Shown one piece after another: positions 45,950 through 54,566 of a stretch of DNA of 64,000 nucleotides (its first letter is position 1; every line of letters starts with the position of its first letter). Below the pieces are notes generated by a model. It ran no database searches and was not told the DNA's origin. It saw only the letters and a program-made list of their open reading frames with translations. This DNA comes from Micromonospora citrea. Lineage in GTDB: Bacteria; Actinomycetota; Actinomycetes; Mycobacteriales; Micromonosporaceae. Location of the stretch: contig NZ_FMHZ01000002.1 in NCBI RefSeq assembly GCF_900090315.1, forward strand, positions 6,728,501 to 6,792,500, given 5' to 3'. A program made the translations under genes and the position numbers.

Positions 45950-47705
45950 GCGGACGGTGGCCGACCTGGTGGTCGAGCGGCTGCGGGCCTGGCGGGTGCC
46001 GCGGGCGTTCGGCTATCCCGGCGAGGCCATCGCCCCGGTGGTCGAGGCGCTGGACGCCTCGGGCGGCGACCCGGCGTTCATCCCGGCCCGGCACGAGGAG
46101 ACCGCCTCCTACATGGCCACCGGGCACGCCAAGTTCACCGGCGGGATCGGGGTCTGCCTGGCCACCCAGGGGCCGAGCGCCGTGCAGCTGCTCAACGGGC
46201 TCTACGACGCCAAGCTGGACAGCAAGCCGGTGGTGGCGATCGTCGGGGAGGACGTCTCCGGCCCGCTCGGCGGCGCCCACCAGGAGATCGGGCTGAGCCG
46301 GCTCTTCGGCGACGTGTGCAACCAGTTCGTCCGCTACGGCCGCACCCCCACCGGGGTGCCGGCCCTGCTCGACCAGGCGTTCCGCACCGCCGCCGCGACC
46401 CGCAGCCCGGTCTGCGTGGTGCTGCCGCGGCAGTTGCAGGAGATGGCCGTGCCCGACCTGCAACCGCACGCGGCCGGCGTGTTCGCGGCGACGCCCGGGG
46501 AGCCGCTGGCCCGGGTGCTGCCGCACGAGGCCGACCTGGACGCCGCGGCCCAACTGCTCGCCAACGGCCAGCGCACCGCGATCCTGGTCGGCCAGGGCGG
46601 CCGGGGCGCGGCGGGAGAGATCGCCGCCCTCGCCGACCGGCTCGGCGCCGGGCTGGCGACCTCGCTGCTCGGCAAGCCGGTGCTCGACGAGCGGCTGTCC
46701 TTCCACACCGGCGTGCTCGGCGAGGTCGGCACCCCGGCCGCCGCCGAGCTGATGGGCGGCTGCGACACACTGCTGCTGGTCGGCACGAACGACCCGTGGA
46801 CGGACTACTTCCCGATACCGGGGCAGGCCCGCACGGTGCAGATCGACATCGACGGTCGCCGCATCGGCACCCGCTACCCGGTGGACGTGCCGCTGGTGGG
46901 TGACGCCCAGGAGACGCTCCGGGCGCTGCTGACCCTGGTGCCGGACCGGCCCAACGCCCGCTGGCGGGAAACCGTGGAGGGCTCGGTCGACCGGTGGCGG
47001 GCCGAGCGGGCCGACCGGGCCGCCGCCCCCGCCGAGCCGGTGAACCCGCAGCTCGTGCTCCAGGAACTCGCCCGTCGCCTGCCGCGCCGCGGTGCCGTGG
47101 CGGTGGACGTCGGCTCGGTCATGTACTGGTACGCCCGGCACCTGGAACTGCCCCCGGGCGTCAACGCGCAGCTCTGCGGCACGCTCGGCTCGATGGGCTG
47201 CGCCCTGCCGTACGCGGTGTCGGCCAAGCTCGCCGCCCCCGACGAGCCGGTGGTCGCCCTGCTCGGGGACGGCGCCATGCAGCTCAACGGGTTGGCCGAG
47301 CTGGTCACCGTGGCGCACCACTGGCAGGAGTGGCACGATCCCCGGCTCGTGGTGCTGGTGCTCAACAACCGGGACCAGTCCGGCATGGGCGGGGGCCGCC
47401 CGCCGTCCCGCGACCCGGTGCGCCGCCGCCCCGACGTGCCGTACGCCGGCTGGGCCCGCCTGCTCGGCCTGCACGGGGTGCGGGTCGACCGCCCGGAGCT
47501 GGTGGGGGCGGCCTGGGACGAGGCGCTCGCCGCCGACCGGCCCTGCGTGCTGGAGGCGGTGGTCGACCCGACCGTACGCCTCGCTCCTCCCCAGCCCGCG
47601 TTCGCGGACCTGCGCCGGGTCTTCGCCGAGGGCGACGCGGCGCGGCGGGTCCGTGACCGGATGCTCGCCACCGGGGTCGCCGCCGAGGTCGACGACCTCG
47701 TTTAG
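45942..47705 (+). CDS. Thiamine-diphosphate oxidase (pyruvate oxidase/PoxB-like)
   Basis: A 587-residue ThDP enzyme with the usual three domains. The PYR domain has ARHEETASYMATGHAKF with the catalytic Glu. The middle FAD/DHS-like domain spans about 190-320. The PP domain has the ThDP motif GDGAMQLNGLAELVTV ending in LVLNN. The overall pattern is closest to pyruvate:quinone oxidoreductase. The end lacks an obvious membrane-binding helix, so coupling to quinone is uncertain. ATG 45942 (or GTG 45936) overlaps the baeRF gene. Confidence 0.85.
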   Translation: MPERTVADLVVERLRAWRVPRAFGYPGEAIAPVVEALDASGGDPAFIPARHEETASYMATGHAKFTGGIGVCLATQGPSAVQLLNGLYDAKLDSKPVVAIVGEDVSGPLGGAHQEIGLSRLFGDVCNQFVRYGRTPTGVPALLDQAFRTAAATRSPVCVVLPRQLQEMAVPDLQPHAAGVFAATPGEPLARVLPHEADLDAAAQLLANGQRTAILVGQGGRGAAGEIAALADRLGAGLATSLLGKPVLDERLSFHTGVLGEVGTPAAAELMGGCDTLLLVGTNDPWTDYFPIPGQARTVQIDIDGRRIGTRYPVDVPLVGDAQETLRALLTLVPDRPNARWRETVEGSVDRWRAERADRAAAPAEPVNPQLVLQELARRLPRRGAVAVDVGSVMYWYARHLELPPGVNAQLCGTLGSMGCALPYAVSAKLAAPDEPVVALLGDGAMQLNGLAELVTVAHHWQEWHDPRLVVLVLNNRDQSGMGGGRPPSRDPVRRRPDVPYAGWARLLGLHGVRVDRPELVGAAWDEALAADRPCVLEAVVDPTVRLAPPQPAFADLRRVFAEGDAARRVRDRMLATGVAAEVDDLV

Positions 47706-47756
47706 CCGGTCCCAGGGAGGGCACTGAGCACCGGCAGTCAGACGCTGGAGGTCATC

Positions 47757-48854
47757 TTGTCCGAGCCCACCGATCGCCGGTACGGTCCGGCGCGCCTGCC
47801 GGAGCCCCGCGGACCTGTGTCGGCGGCGGTGCTGGACGCGCTGCGGCGGGCGCCGCACGACCTTCCGGCCGGGCTCGGCGCCGGGCTCGACCCGGCCGAC
47901 CCGCTCACCGACGAGGACCTCCAGCTCACCCTCTTCTGCTGCTACGAGCTGCACTACCGGGGCTGGCGGGGCGTCGACGACGACTGGGAGTGGCAGCCGT
48001 CCCTGCTGGCGCTGCGGGCGCGGGTCGAACGGCTCTTCGAGGCGGCCGTGCGGGCGCTGGTGGGGCCGCTGCCGGCGGCGCTGCCCGGGGGCGTGCCGGC
48101 GGCCCTGGCCGACGTGGTCGCCGCCGACGACGGGCCGTCGCTCGCCGGGCACCTGCAGCGGCGGGCGACGCTGGGGCAGTTCCGGGAGTTCGTCACCCAC
48201 CGTTCGATCTACCACCTGCGCGAGGCCGACCCGCACAGCTGGGCCCTGCCGCGCCTCGGCGGCCCGGCGAAGGCCGCCCTCGTCGAGATCCAGACGGACG
48301 AGTACGGCAACGGGCGGCTGGACCGGATGCACGCCGAGCTGTTCCGCGTCACCATGGACCGCCTCGGGCTGGACACCGGCTACGCCGCCCACCTGGACGC
48401 GGCGCCGGCGGTCACCCTGGCCACCAACAACCTGATGTCGCTGTTCGGGCTGCACCGGCGCTGGCGCGGGGCGCTGCTGGGGCACCTCGCCGCGTACGAG
48501 ATGACCTCCTCGCTGCCGAACCGCCGCTACGGCAACGGGCTGCGCCGCCTCGGCCTGGACGAGGTGGCCACCCGCTTCTACGACGAGCACGTGGAGGCCG
48601 ACGCGGTGCACGAGCAGATCGCCGCCCACGACCTGTGCGGCGGGCTCGTCCGGGTGGAACCGGGACTCGCCCCGGACGTGCTCTTCGGCGCCGCCGCCGC
48701 GCTGGCGGTGGACCGGCTCTTCGCCGCGCACCTGCTCGACGCGTGGGCCGCCGGTCGCAGTTCGTTGCGCCGCCCGGCGGCGGCTCCCCGGGTCACGCTG
48801 CGGGACCGCCCGCACGGCGGCACGGTGGCCGTGTCGGTCTCCGCCGTGGCCTGA
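47757..48854 (+). CDS. Heme-oxygenase-like diiron (iron-containing redox) enzyme
   Basis: A 365-residue all-helical protein. Ligand-like helices are visible: FCCYELHYRGW, QFREFVTHRSIYHLREADPH, EIQTDEYGNGRLDRMHAELF and FYDEHVEADAVHEQIAAHD. The last has the E-H-x3-D-x3-H spacing of the UndA/BesC-type diiron oxidases and oxygenases. TTG start at 47757, 6 nt behind GGAGG. It converges with a CDGSH gene, a combination I recall from other actinobacteria, which hints at an electron-transfer partner. Substrate unknown. Confidence 0.82.
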   Translation: MSEPTDRRYGPARLPEPRGPVSAAVLDALRRAPHDLPAGLGAGLDPADPLTDEDLQLTLFCCYELHYRGWRGVDDDWEWQPSLLALRARVERLFEAAVRALVGPLPAALPGGVPAALADVVAADDGPSLAGHLQRRATLGQFREFVTHRSIYHLREADPHSWALPRLGGPAKAALVEIQTDEYGNGRLDRMHAELFRVTMDRLGLDTGYAAHLDAAPAVTLATNNLMSLFGLHRRWRGALLGHLAAYEMTSSLPNRRYGNGLRRLGLDEVATRFYDEHVEADAVHEQIAAHDLCGGLVRVEPGLAPDVLFGAAAALAVDRLFAAHLLDAWAAGRSSLRRPAAAPRVTLRDRPHGGTVAVSVSAVA

Positions 48855-48977
48855 CGCCGCTGCACCTTCACTTTCCGCACGGGTGACCGCGCCGGCGTCG
48901 AGGCCGGCCAGCTCGTCGGAGTGCGGCCGCGAGGTCGCCCCGCTCACCGGCCGGCCCGGCGGGCGGGGTCGGGCGGG

Positions 48978-49208
48978 TCAGGACTCGCGTTCGGTGCCGG
49001 CGCGGAAGCCGATCGCCTTGTGCGTGCCGTCGCAGAACGGCTTGAGCGCGGACTTGCCGCAGCGGCACAGCGCCACGGTGCCCCGCCGCGCGTCGATGGT
49101 CTCACCGTCCGGGGTGACCAGGGCGAAGTCGCCCCGGACGAGCAGCGGCCCGTCCTGGTAGGGGGTGATGGTGGCCGCCGCGGCGGCGGTGTCGTCGTCT
49201 GCGCGCAT
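48978..49208 (-). CDS. CDGSH iron-sulfur domain protein
   Basis: A 76-residue protein with one CDGSH domain. The [2Fe-2S] ligands are C48, C50, C59 and H63 in CRCGKSALKPFCDGTH, the complete 3-Cys-1-His set. The N-terminal part (PYQDGPLLVRGDFALVTPDG) is the beta extension common in bacterial members. ATG 49208. It faces the diiron-oxidase gene and could donate electrons to it. Confidence 0.92.
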   Translation of the reverse strand: MRADDDTAAAAATITPYQDGPLLVRGDFALVTPDGETIDARRGTVALCRCGKSALKPFCDGTHKAIGFRAGTERES

Positions 49209-49334
49209 GGGCGCTTCAGTGCCCGCCCTCCCGGTACCGAAACCCCTGCTCAGGGCCGGGAAAGCGGGGCCGGGGCCGGGGCGGCGGCAACCGCCCGGAT
49301 CTTCTGATTACTCCCGCCCGGTGGGGGATGCCCC

Positions 49335-49359
49335 GTTTAGACCCCATCGGGACGGGAAG
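49335..49359 (+). promoter_or_regulatory. Variant SigB/SigF-type promoter candidate (GTTT-N15-GGGAAG)
   Basis: GTTT at 49335-49338 and GGGAAG at 49354-49359. The transcript would start near 49366, which favours the GTG at 49390 as start of the following gene. Confidence 0.4.
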
Positions 49360-49389
49360 CCGGGCCGCGTGGTGAGCGAACGAGGCAAG

Positions 49390-50820
49390 GTGGGGCCGGT
49401 GCACAAGGTGCGCGAGGGGCTCACGGCCGACGGTGCCGGGCTGGCCGGGGACCGGGTGGTGGCCGCCGGCAGCGCGGCCCGGGTCCTGGTGGCCGCCACC
49501 GCGCGGGCGCTGCGCGGGACCGACTGCGCCGACCTGGGGCATCCGGGGCACCCGGGACCGCTGTCGCGGTTCACCGGCGCGCCCGAGCCGGTGCGGCGGG
49601 CGGCGGTGGTCCGGGCGGCCGGCCGGGTCGCGCTCACCCCCGGACAGACGGCCGAGGTCGACGCCGAGCGGGTCGCCCGCTGGTTCGCCGACCAGTACCC
49701 CCGGCGCCGCTACCCCGGGGTGCTGGTCGGCTCCCCGCACGGGGCCGCCGCGCACCTGGCCGCGGCGCTCGGCGTGCCCTGGCTGCCCGCCGGATTCGAG
49801 ATGAGCGTGCACTGGGCGCAGGGCGCCGTCGACCGGCCGCAGGCCGCCCTCGACCACGGGGCGGCGCTGACGGCCCGCCTGCTCGCCGGCAACCCCGGCC
49901 TGCACGTACGCCAGGTGCACTGCCCCGCCAGCCGGGGCGCGCTGGCCGGCGCGACGGTCTCGCTCGCGGTCCGGTGGCGGTCGCTGCCGGCCGCGTACGC
50001 CCGGTTCCTGGCCGACCTGCTGGAGCCGGGTGCGGCCGTGCTGCTGCTGCGCGACGCCCGCACCTGGCCGGTGCTGGACTCCGCGCCCGGCCACAGCTTC
50101 CAGGTCGGCTGCCCCGGCAGCGGGCTGGACCCGGTGGACTTCCACCCGGACAGCCACGCCCTGCGCCAGGTGCTCCGCTCGGCCGGCGGGGACGGCGCGC
50201 ACTGGCAGCCGCCGGAGGTCACCTCGCCGCCCGGCCCGGCGGAACACGGCGTGGAGTCCGACTTCGAGGCCGGGGTCGGGCAGTGGGCGGGGCGGCACGG
50301 ACATCCGCTGCACCGGCTCCTCGTGCCCCGCCCGGACGCGCTCAGCGCCGCCACCGCCGACCTGTACCGGCGGTGGCTGCGCGCGGCCGGCAAGACCGGC
50401 AACCGGCTGGTGGTGGAGTGCGGCCGGCTGCTCGACCCGTGGCAGGTGGTACGGGCCGGGATGGTGCCGTACTGGTGCGAGAACGCCACCCGGCGCAGCG
50501 TGGAGGGGGTGGAGTGGTGGCTCGCCGGCAGCGAGCCGTTCAGCTCGGTCGACGTGCTGCCCGAGCCGCCCGGCCTGCGGTCGCCGGCGCTGGCCGGGCT
50601 GCCGCAGTGGCTGGCCGTCGCCGGCTTCGGACGCCGCCGGCGGGCGCTGGACCGCACCTCGGCGCGGGGCTACCCGGTCACCTCGGTGCCCACCCGCCGG
50701 GCCACGGAGGTGCTGCGGGCCCAGCCGTACGACCTGCCGACGCCGCCGCCGATGACCGTCGCCGAGGCGCTCGCTGCACTGCGCGACAGCGGCTCCCACC
50801 AGGGGTTACTGGTCTGTTGA
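49390..50820 (+). CDS. Hypothetical protein of unknown family, about 476 aa
   Basis: I do not recognise this protein. It looks soluble, without signal or membrane segments. Possible fold features: LVGSPHGAAAHLAAALGVPW (glycine-rich, alpha/beta-like), VLLLRDARTWPVLDSAPGHS, HPDSHALRQVL, GVESDFEAGVGQWAGRHGH and MVPYWCENATRRSV. The start is uncertain. GTG 49390 has GAGG upstream and fits the promoter candidate; GTG 49372 would add 6 residues. A conserved core rich in Trp, His and Cys suggests an enzyme. It is the gene just before the sigma-STAS gene. Confidence 0.68.
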   Translation: MGPVHKVREGLTADGAGLAGDRVVAAGSAARVLVAATARALRGTDCADLGHPGHPGPLSRFTGAPEPVRRAAVVRAAGRVALTPGQTAEVDAERVARWFADQYPRRRYPGVLVGSPHGAAAHLAAALGVPWLPAGFEMSVHWAQGAVDRPQAALDHGAALTARLLAGNPGLHVRQVHCPASRGALAGATVSLAVRWRSLPAAYARFLADLLEPGAAVLLLRDARTWPVLDSAPGHSFQVGCPGSGLDPVDFHPDSHALRQVLRSAGGDGAHWQPPEVTSPPGPAEHGVESDFEAGVGQWAGRHGHPLHRLLVPRPDALSAATADLYRRWLRAAGKTGNRLVVECGRLLDPWQVVRAGMVPYWCENATRRSVEGVEWWLAGSEPFSSVDVLPEPPGLRSPALAGLPQWLAVAGFGRRRRALDRTSARGYPVTSVPTRRATEVLRAQPYDLPTPPPMTVAEALAALRDSGSHQGLLVC

Positions 50821-51006
50821 GCCAGCCCTGTCGAAACATCCTCGCGAACCCGGGGTCCCGTGATTGAGTACCTACGGAGCGGGAACACCGCTGGCTGCGA
50901 CGGCCTGATCCACGCCGTCCGGCGCGGCGTCGTCGCCCGCTGGCATCCCAGTCATGTGACCCACTTCCGGCCCGGTGCGTGGTGCGACCACGCGCGCGCA
51001 CGACCG

Positions 51007-51030
51007 GTTTCCTGAATCCGGGCGGGGGAC
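51007..51030 (+). promoter_or_regulatory. Possible self-recognised promoter of the sigma gene (GTTT-N14-GGGGAC)
   Basis: GTTT at 51007-51010 and GGGGAC at 51025-51030, one mismatch from GGGTAC. The -10 box ends 20 bp before the ATG. It would make the sigma gene autoregulated, as is known for sigB/sigF genes. Confidence 0.35.
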
Positions 51031-51049
51031 CTTCCTGAGGGAGGCGCGG

Positions 51050-52189
51050 ATGTTCGGACAGAGCACCACAACCACACCACCTCCGACCGATCGGGGCCTG
51101 GAGGACCTGGACGCGGCCGCGCTGGCGTACGCGGCCCGGATCGAGGGCCTTCCGCCCGAACGGCGCCAGGAGGCGCGCGACGACCTGGTCCGCTTCGCCC
51201 TGCCGTTCGCCGGCCGGCTCGCCCGCCGGTACCGGGGGCGTGGGGAGCCGCTGGAGGACCTGGAGCAGGTCGCCCGCCTCGGCCTGGTCAACGCCGTCGA
51301 CCGGTACGACCCCGAGCGGGGTTCGTTCACCGCGTACGCGGCGATCACCATCGTCGGCGAGATCAAGCGGCACTTCCGGGACCGCACCTGGGGCGTGCAC
51401 GTGCCGCGCCGGCTGCGCGACCTGATCCTGGAGGTCGGGCAGGCGACGGCGGCGCTGACCAGCGAGCTGTCCCGGGCGCCGTCGGTCGCGGAGCTGGCGG
51501 AGCGGCTGGAGACGCCCGAGGAGGAGATCCTCGCCGCGCTCGAGTCGGCGGCCGGCTACAGCCCGGCCTCGCTCAACGCGCCGGTCGGCGGAGAGAGCTC
51601 GGCCGAATTCGGCGACCTGGTCGGCGAGTCCGACAACGCGCTCGAATCCGTCGACGACCGGGTGACCGTCAGCGGGCTGCTGCACCGGCTGCCCTGGCGG
51701 GAGCGGCGGATCCTGGCCATGCGCTTCTACGGCAACCAGACCCAGGCGGAGATCGCGGCCCGGTTCGGCATCTCCCAGATGCACGTCTCGCGGCTGCTGT
51801 CGCGGGCGCTGACCTGGCTGCGCCAGGCGATGCTCGCCGACGCCCCGCCGCCGTGGCAGAACGGGGCGGCGGAGTCGGACGGCGCGAAGACCCGGATCTC
51901 GGTCAGGCAGAACGGGGACCGGGTGGTCGTGGAGGTCGGCGGCGAGGTCGACCGGGACGGCGCGGACCAGCTGCGCCGGGCCATGCTGGAGGCGGTGACC
52001 GGGCAGCCCGCCGAGGTGGTGGTGGACCTGGTCGGCGCGGGCGGCTTCGACGCCGGCGGTATCGCCGCGCTGATGGCCGGCCGCGAGGCCGCCGCCCGCA
52101 CCGGCGTGCCGCTGCGGCTGACCCGGGTCCAGCCGGCCGTGCGCCGCTCGCTCACCGCGGCCGGTCTCGCGCAGGCCCGCGAGAGCTGA
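51050..52189 (+). CDS. SigB/SigF/SigG-family sigma factor fused to a C-terminal STAS domain
   Basis: A 379-residue protein. Residues 1-270 are a complete sigma factor of the stress/sporulation class. Region 2 contains LEDLEQVARLGLVNAVDRYDP and FTAYAAITIVGEIKRHFRD, region 3 is WGVHVPRRLRDLILEV, and region 4 has LPWRERRILAMRFYGNQTQ and EIAARFGISQMHVSRLLSR. A linker leads to a STAS domain (about 285-375). Its phospho-site region reads GFDAGGIAAL: D334 is followed by Ala335 where antagonists carry Ser/Thr, so it cannot be phosphorylated there. ATG 51050 lies behind GGGAGG. The fused STAS may hold or evade an anti-sigma factor. Confidence 0.9.
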   Translation: MFGQSTTTTPPPTDRGLEDLDAAALAYAARIEGLPPERRQEARDDLVRFALPFAGRLARRYRGRGEPLEDLEQVARLGLVNAVDRYDPERGSFTAYAAITIVGEIKRHFRDRTWGVHVPRRLRDLILEVGQATAALTSELSRAPSVAELAERLETPEEEILAALESAAGYSPASLNAPVGGESSAEFGDLVGESDNALESVDDRVTVSGLLHRLPWRERRILAMRFYGNQTQAEIAARFGISQMHVSRLLSRALTWLRQAMLADAPPPWQNGAAESDGAKTRISVRQNGDRVVVEVGGEVDRDGADQLRRAMLEAVTGQPAEVVVDLVGAGGFDAGGIAALMAGREAAARTGVPLRLTRVQPAVRRSLTAAGLAQARES

Positions 52190-52190
52190 C

Positions 52191-52390
52191 CACGGCCGGT
52201 TCCGCGAGAGCCGGTCTCACGCAATCCCGCGAAGGCCGAGCCCATGGCCGGTTCCGCGAGAGCCGGTCTCACGCAATCCCGCGAGAGCCGAGCCCACGGC
52301 CGGTTCGGCGAGAGCCGGTATCGCGCGGTCCCGCGAGAGCCGAGCCCACGGCCGGTTCGGCGAGAGCCGGTCTCGCGGGAGCTGACCGAC
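52191..52390. repeat. Four 52-bp tandem repeats derived from the end of the sigma-STAS gene
   Basis: Copies start at 52191, 52243, 52295 and 52347, the last incomplete. The motif GCCGGTCTC-n-GCGAGAGC also appears in the final codons of the sigma-STAS gene, so the array seems to have grown from the gene end. Confidence 0.9.
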
Positions 52391-52401
52391 CGGGCGCGTC
52401 G

Positions 52402-52440
52402 GGAGGGGCCGGCGCCCGCCGCTTGGGCGCCGGCCCCTCC
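52402..52440. terminator. Perfect hairpin between sigma-STAS and ctaD
   Basis: A 16-nt perfect stem GGAGGGGCCGGCGCCC and complement with a 7-nt loop. It can serve both convergent genes. Confidence 0.75.
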
Positions 52441-52454
52441 GCGCGTACGGCCGC

Positions 52455-54458
52455 TCAGTGCTCCGGGGTGTCGCCGGGCCCGCGCGGGTGCCGCCAGCGG
52501 TCCTTCTCCTGCTGCTCGCGCTGGGCGCCGAGCCGGGTCTCCTCCGGCTCGTCGGTCTGCTCGAAGGCGGGCCGGCGCACGTCTTCCGGCTCCGGCACGT
52601 CCACCGGCCGGGCGCCCGACTGCGCCGCCGGCTGGTACGCGGCCGCCTCCGGCGCGCCGTGCGCCCCTTCCAGGGACGGCGACTCGGGCACGTGCCTCTC
52701 GCGGTGCAACTCGTCGCGGAACTCCTGCGGCGGCTTGGTGGTGCGCTGGGGCAGGTCCCGGCCGAGGTCGGAGACCAGCGGGCCGTACTTGAGGTCGAAC
52801 GCCGGGCGCTCGGAGCGGATGCGCGGCATCCGGTCGAAGTTGCGCAGCGGCGGCGGGCAGGTGGTGGCCCACTCCAGGGAGTTGCCGAAGCCCCAGGGAT
52901 CGTCGACCGACACCACCGCGCCGTAGCGCCACGACTTCCACGCGTTCCAGATGAAGAAGAGCGTGGAGGCACCGAGCACGAAGGCGGAGATGGAGGAGAC
53001 CGTGTTCAGCGCGGTGAAGCCGTCGGACGGCAGGTAGTCGGCGTACCGGCGGGGCATGCCCTCGTTGCCCAGCCAGTGCTGCACCAGGAAGGTGCCGTGG
53101 AAGCCGAGGAACATCGTCCAGAAGTGGGCCTTGCCGATGCGCTCGTCGAGCAGCCGCCCGGTCATCTTGGGCCACCAGAAGTAGAAGCCGCCGAAGAGCG
53201 CGAAGACCACCGTGCCGAAGAGCACGTAGTGGAAGTGCCCGACGACGAAGTAGGTGTCGTGGGTGTGCCAGTCCGCCGGCGGGCTGGCCAGCAGCACCCC
53301 GGTGAGGCCGCCGAAGAGGAAGGTGACCAGGAAGCCGATCGCGAAGAGCATCGGCGTCTCGAAGGTGATCTGCCCCTTCCACATGGTGCCGATCCAGTTG
53401 AAGAACTTCACCCCGGTGGGCACCGCGATCAGATAGCTCAGGATGCTGAAGAAGGGCAGCAGCACCTGCCCGGTGGCGAACATGTGGTGCGCCCACACGG
53501 TCATCGACAGCACCGTGATGGCGATGGTGGCCAGCACCAGGCCGGTGTAGCCGAAGATCGGCTTGCGGGAGAAGACCGGGATGATCTCGGTGATGATGCC
53601 GAAGAACGGAATCGCGATGATGTAGACCTCGGGATGGCCGAAGAACCAGAACAGATGCTGGTAGAGCATGGGTCCGTTGTTGTCCGGCGTGTAGACCTGC
53701 GCGTTGAGCAGCCGGTCCGCCGCCAGCGCCAGCAGCGCCGCGGCGAGCAGCGGGAAGACCAGGAGCACCAGCACGCTGGTGAACAGCATGTTCCAGGTGA
53801 AGATCGGCATCCGGAACATCGTCATGCCGGGCGCGCGCAGGGTCAGGATCGTGGTGATCAGGTTGACCGCGCCCAGGATCGTGCCGAGCCCGGAGACGAC
53901 CAGGCCGATCACCCACATGTTCGCGCCGACGCCGGGGGAGTGCTCCTGGCTGCTCAGCGGCGTGTAGGCGGTCCAGCCGAAGTCGGCGGAGCCCTGGGGG
54001 GTGAGGAAGCCGCCGATCACCATCAGGCCGCCGAACAGGTAGAGCCAGTAGGCGAGGGCGTTGAGCCGGGGGAACGACACGTCGGGTGCGCCGATCTGGA
54101 TCGGCACGATGTAGTTGGCGAACCCGAACGCCGCCGGGGTGGCGAACAGCAGCAGCATCACCGCGCCGTGTGAGGTGAACAGCTGGTTGTACTGCTCGGG
54201 GGAGAGGATCTGCATGCCGGGGCGGGCCAACTCGGCCCGGATCAGCATGGCCTCGACGCCGGCGACCAGGAAGAAACCGAACGAGGTGATCAGGTAGAGC
54301 AGGCCGATCTGCTTGTGGTCGGTGGTGGCCAGGAACCGCAGCAGGGTCCCGCCCGGGAGCGGCTTGCGCAGCGGCCCCGGAAAGCCGCCGAAGCGTGCCG
54401 GTGCCAGGATCGCCGGTCCCCGGTCGCGTGGAGGTTCCGTGGTTACCCGCTTGGGCAT
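52455..54458 (-). CDS. ctaD: Cytochrome c oxidase subunit I (aa3 type)
   Basis: A 667-residue heme-copper oxidase subunit I with twelve membrane helices. Heme and copper ligands are visible: [15 protein letters not shown] (low-spin heme His), [10 protein letters not shown] (CuB His and the cross-linked Tyr), [10 protein letters not shown] (CuB His pair) and [11 protein letters not shown] (heme a3 and a His). The C-terminal 120 residues are a long charged cytoplasmic tail, longer than usual. ATG 54458. It is alone here; subunits II and III are not in the window. Confidence 0.96.
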   Translation of the reverse strand: MPKRVTTEPPRDRGPAILAPARFGGFPGPLRKPLPGGTLLRFLATTDHKQIGLLYLITSFGFFLVAGVEAMLIRAELARPGMQILSPEQYNQLFTSHGAVMLLLFATPAAFGFANYIVPIQIGAPDVSFPRLNALAYWLYLFGGLMVIGGFLTPQGSADFGWTAYTPLSSQEHSPGVGANMWVIGLVVSGLGTILGAVNLITTILTLRAPGMTMFRMPIFTWNMLFTSVLVLLVFPLLAAALLALAADRLLNAQVYTPDNNGPMLYQHLFWFFGHPEVYIIAIPFFGIITEIIPVFSRKPIFGYTGLVLATIAITVLSMTVWAHHMFATGQVLLPFFSILSYLIAVPTGVKFFNWIGTMWKGQITFETPMLFAIGFLVTFLFGGLTGVLLASPPADWHTHDTYFVVGHFHYVLFGTVVFALFGGFYFWWPKMTGRLLDERIGKAHFWTMFLGFHGTFLVQHWLGNEGMPRRYADYLPSDGFTALNTVSSISAFVLGASTLFFIWNAWKSWRYGAVVSVDDPWGFGNSLEWATTCPPPLRNFDRMPRIRSERPAFDLKYGPLVSDLGRDLPQRTTKPPQEFRDELHRERHVPESPSLEGAHGAPEAAAYQPAAQSGARPVDVPEPEDVRRPAFEQTDEPEETRLGAQREQQEKDRWRHPRGPGDTPEH

Positions 54459-54566
54459 GAGACTCTCACCCCGTCGTGACGACAGAAAGGACGGGCGTGC
54501 CTGCCCGCCCCCTCTGCCCATGTAACCAGGCGAGAGCGGCTATTCAGGCGAGAGCGGTAATTTCGG

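Noticed and set aside
45684..48947. Long minus-strand open frame opposite the ThDP enzyme and diiron protein
   Set aside because: Composition (Gly/Arg/His/Val/Gln-rich, no domain) and exact overlap with two well supported genes mark it as a shadow.
49217..49241. GTTT-N15-GGGCAC upstream of the CDGSH gene
   Set aside because: The -10 box has C in place of T/A and lies 9 bp before the ATG, leaving no room for a leader.
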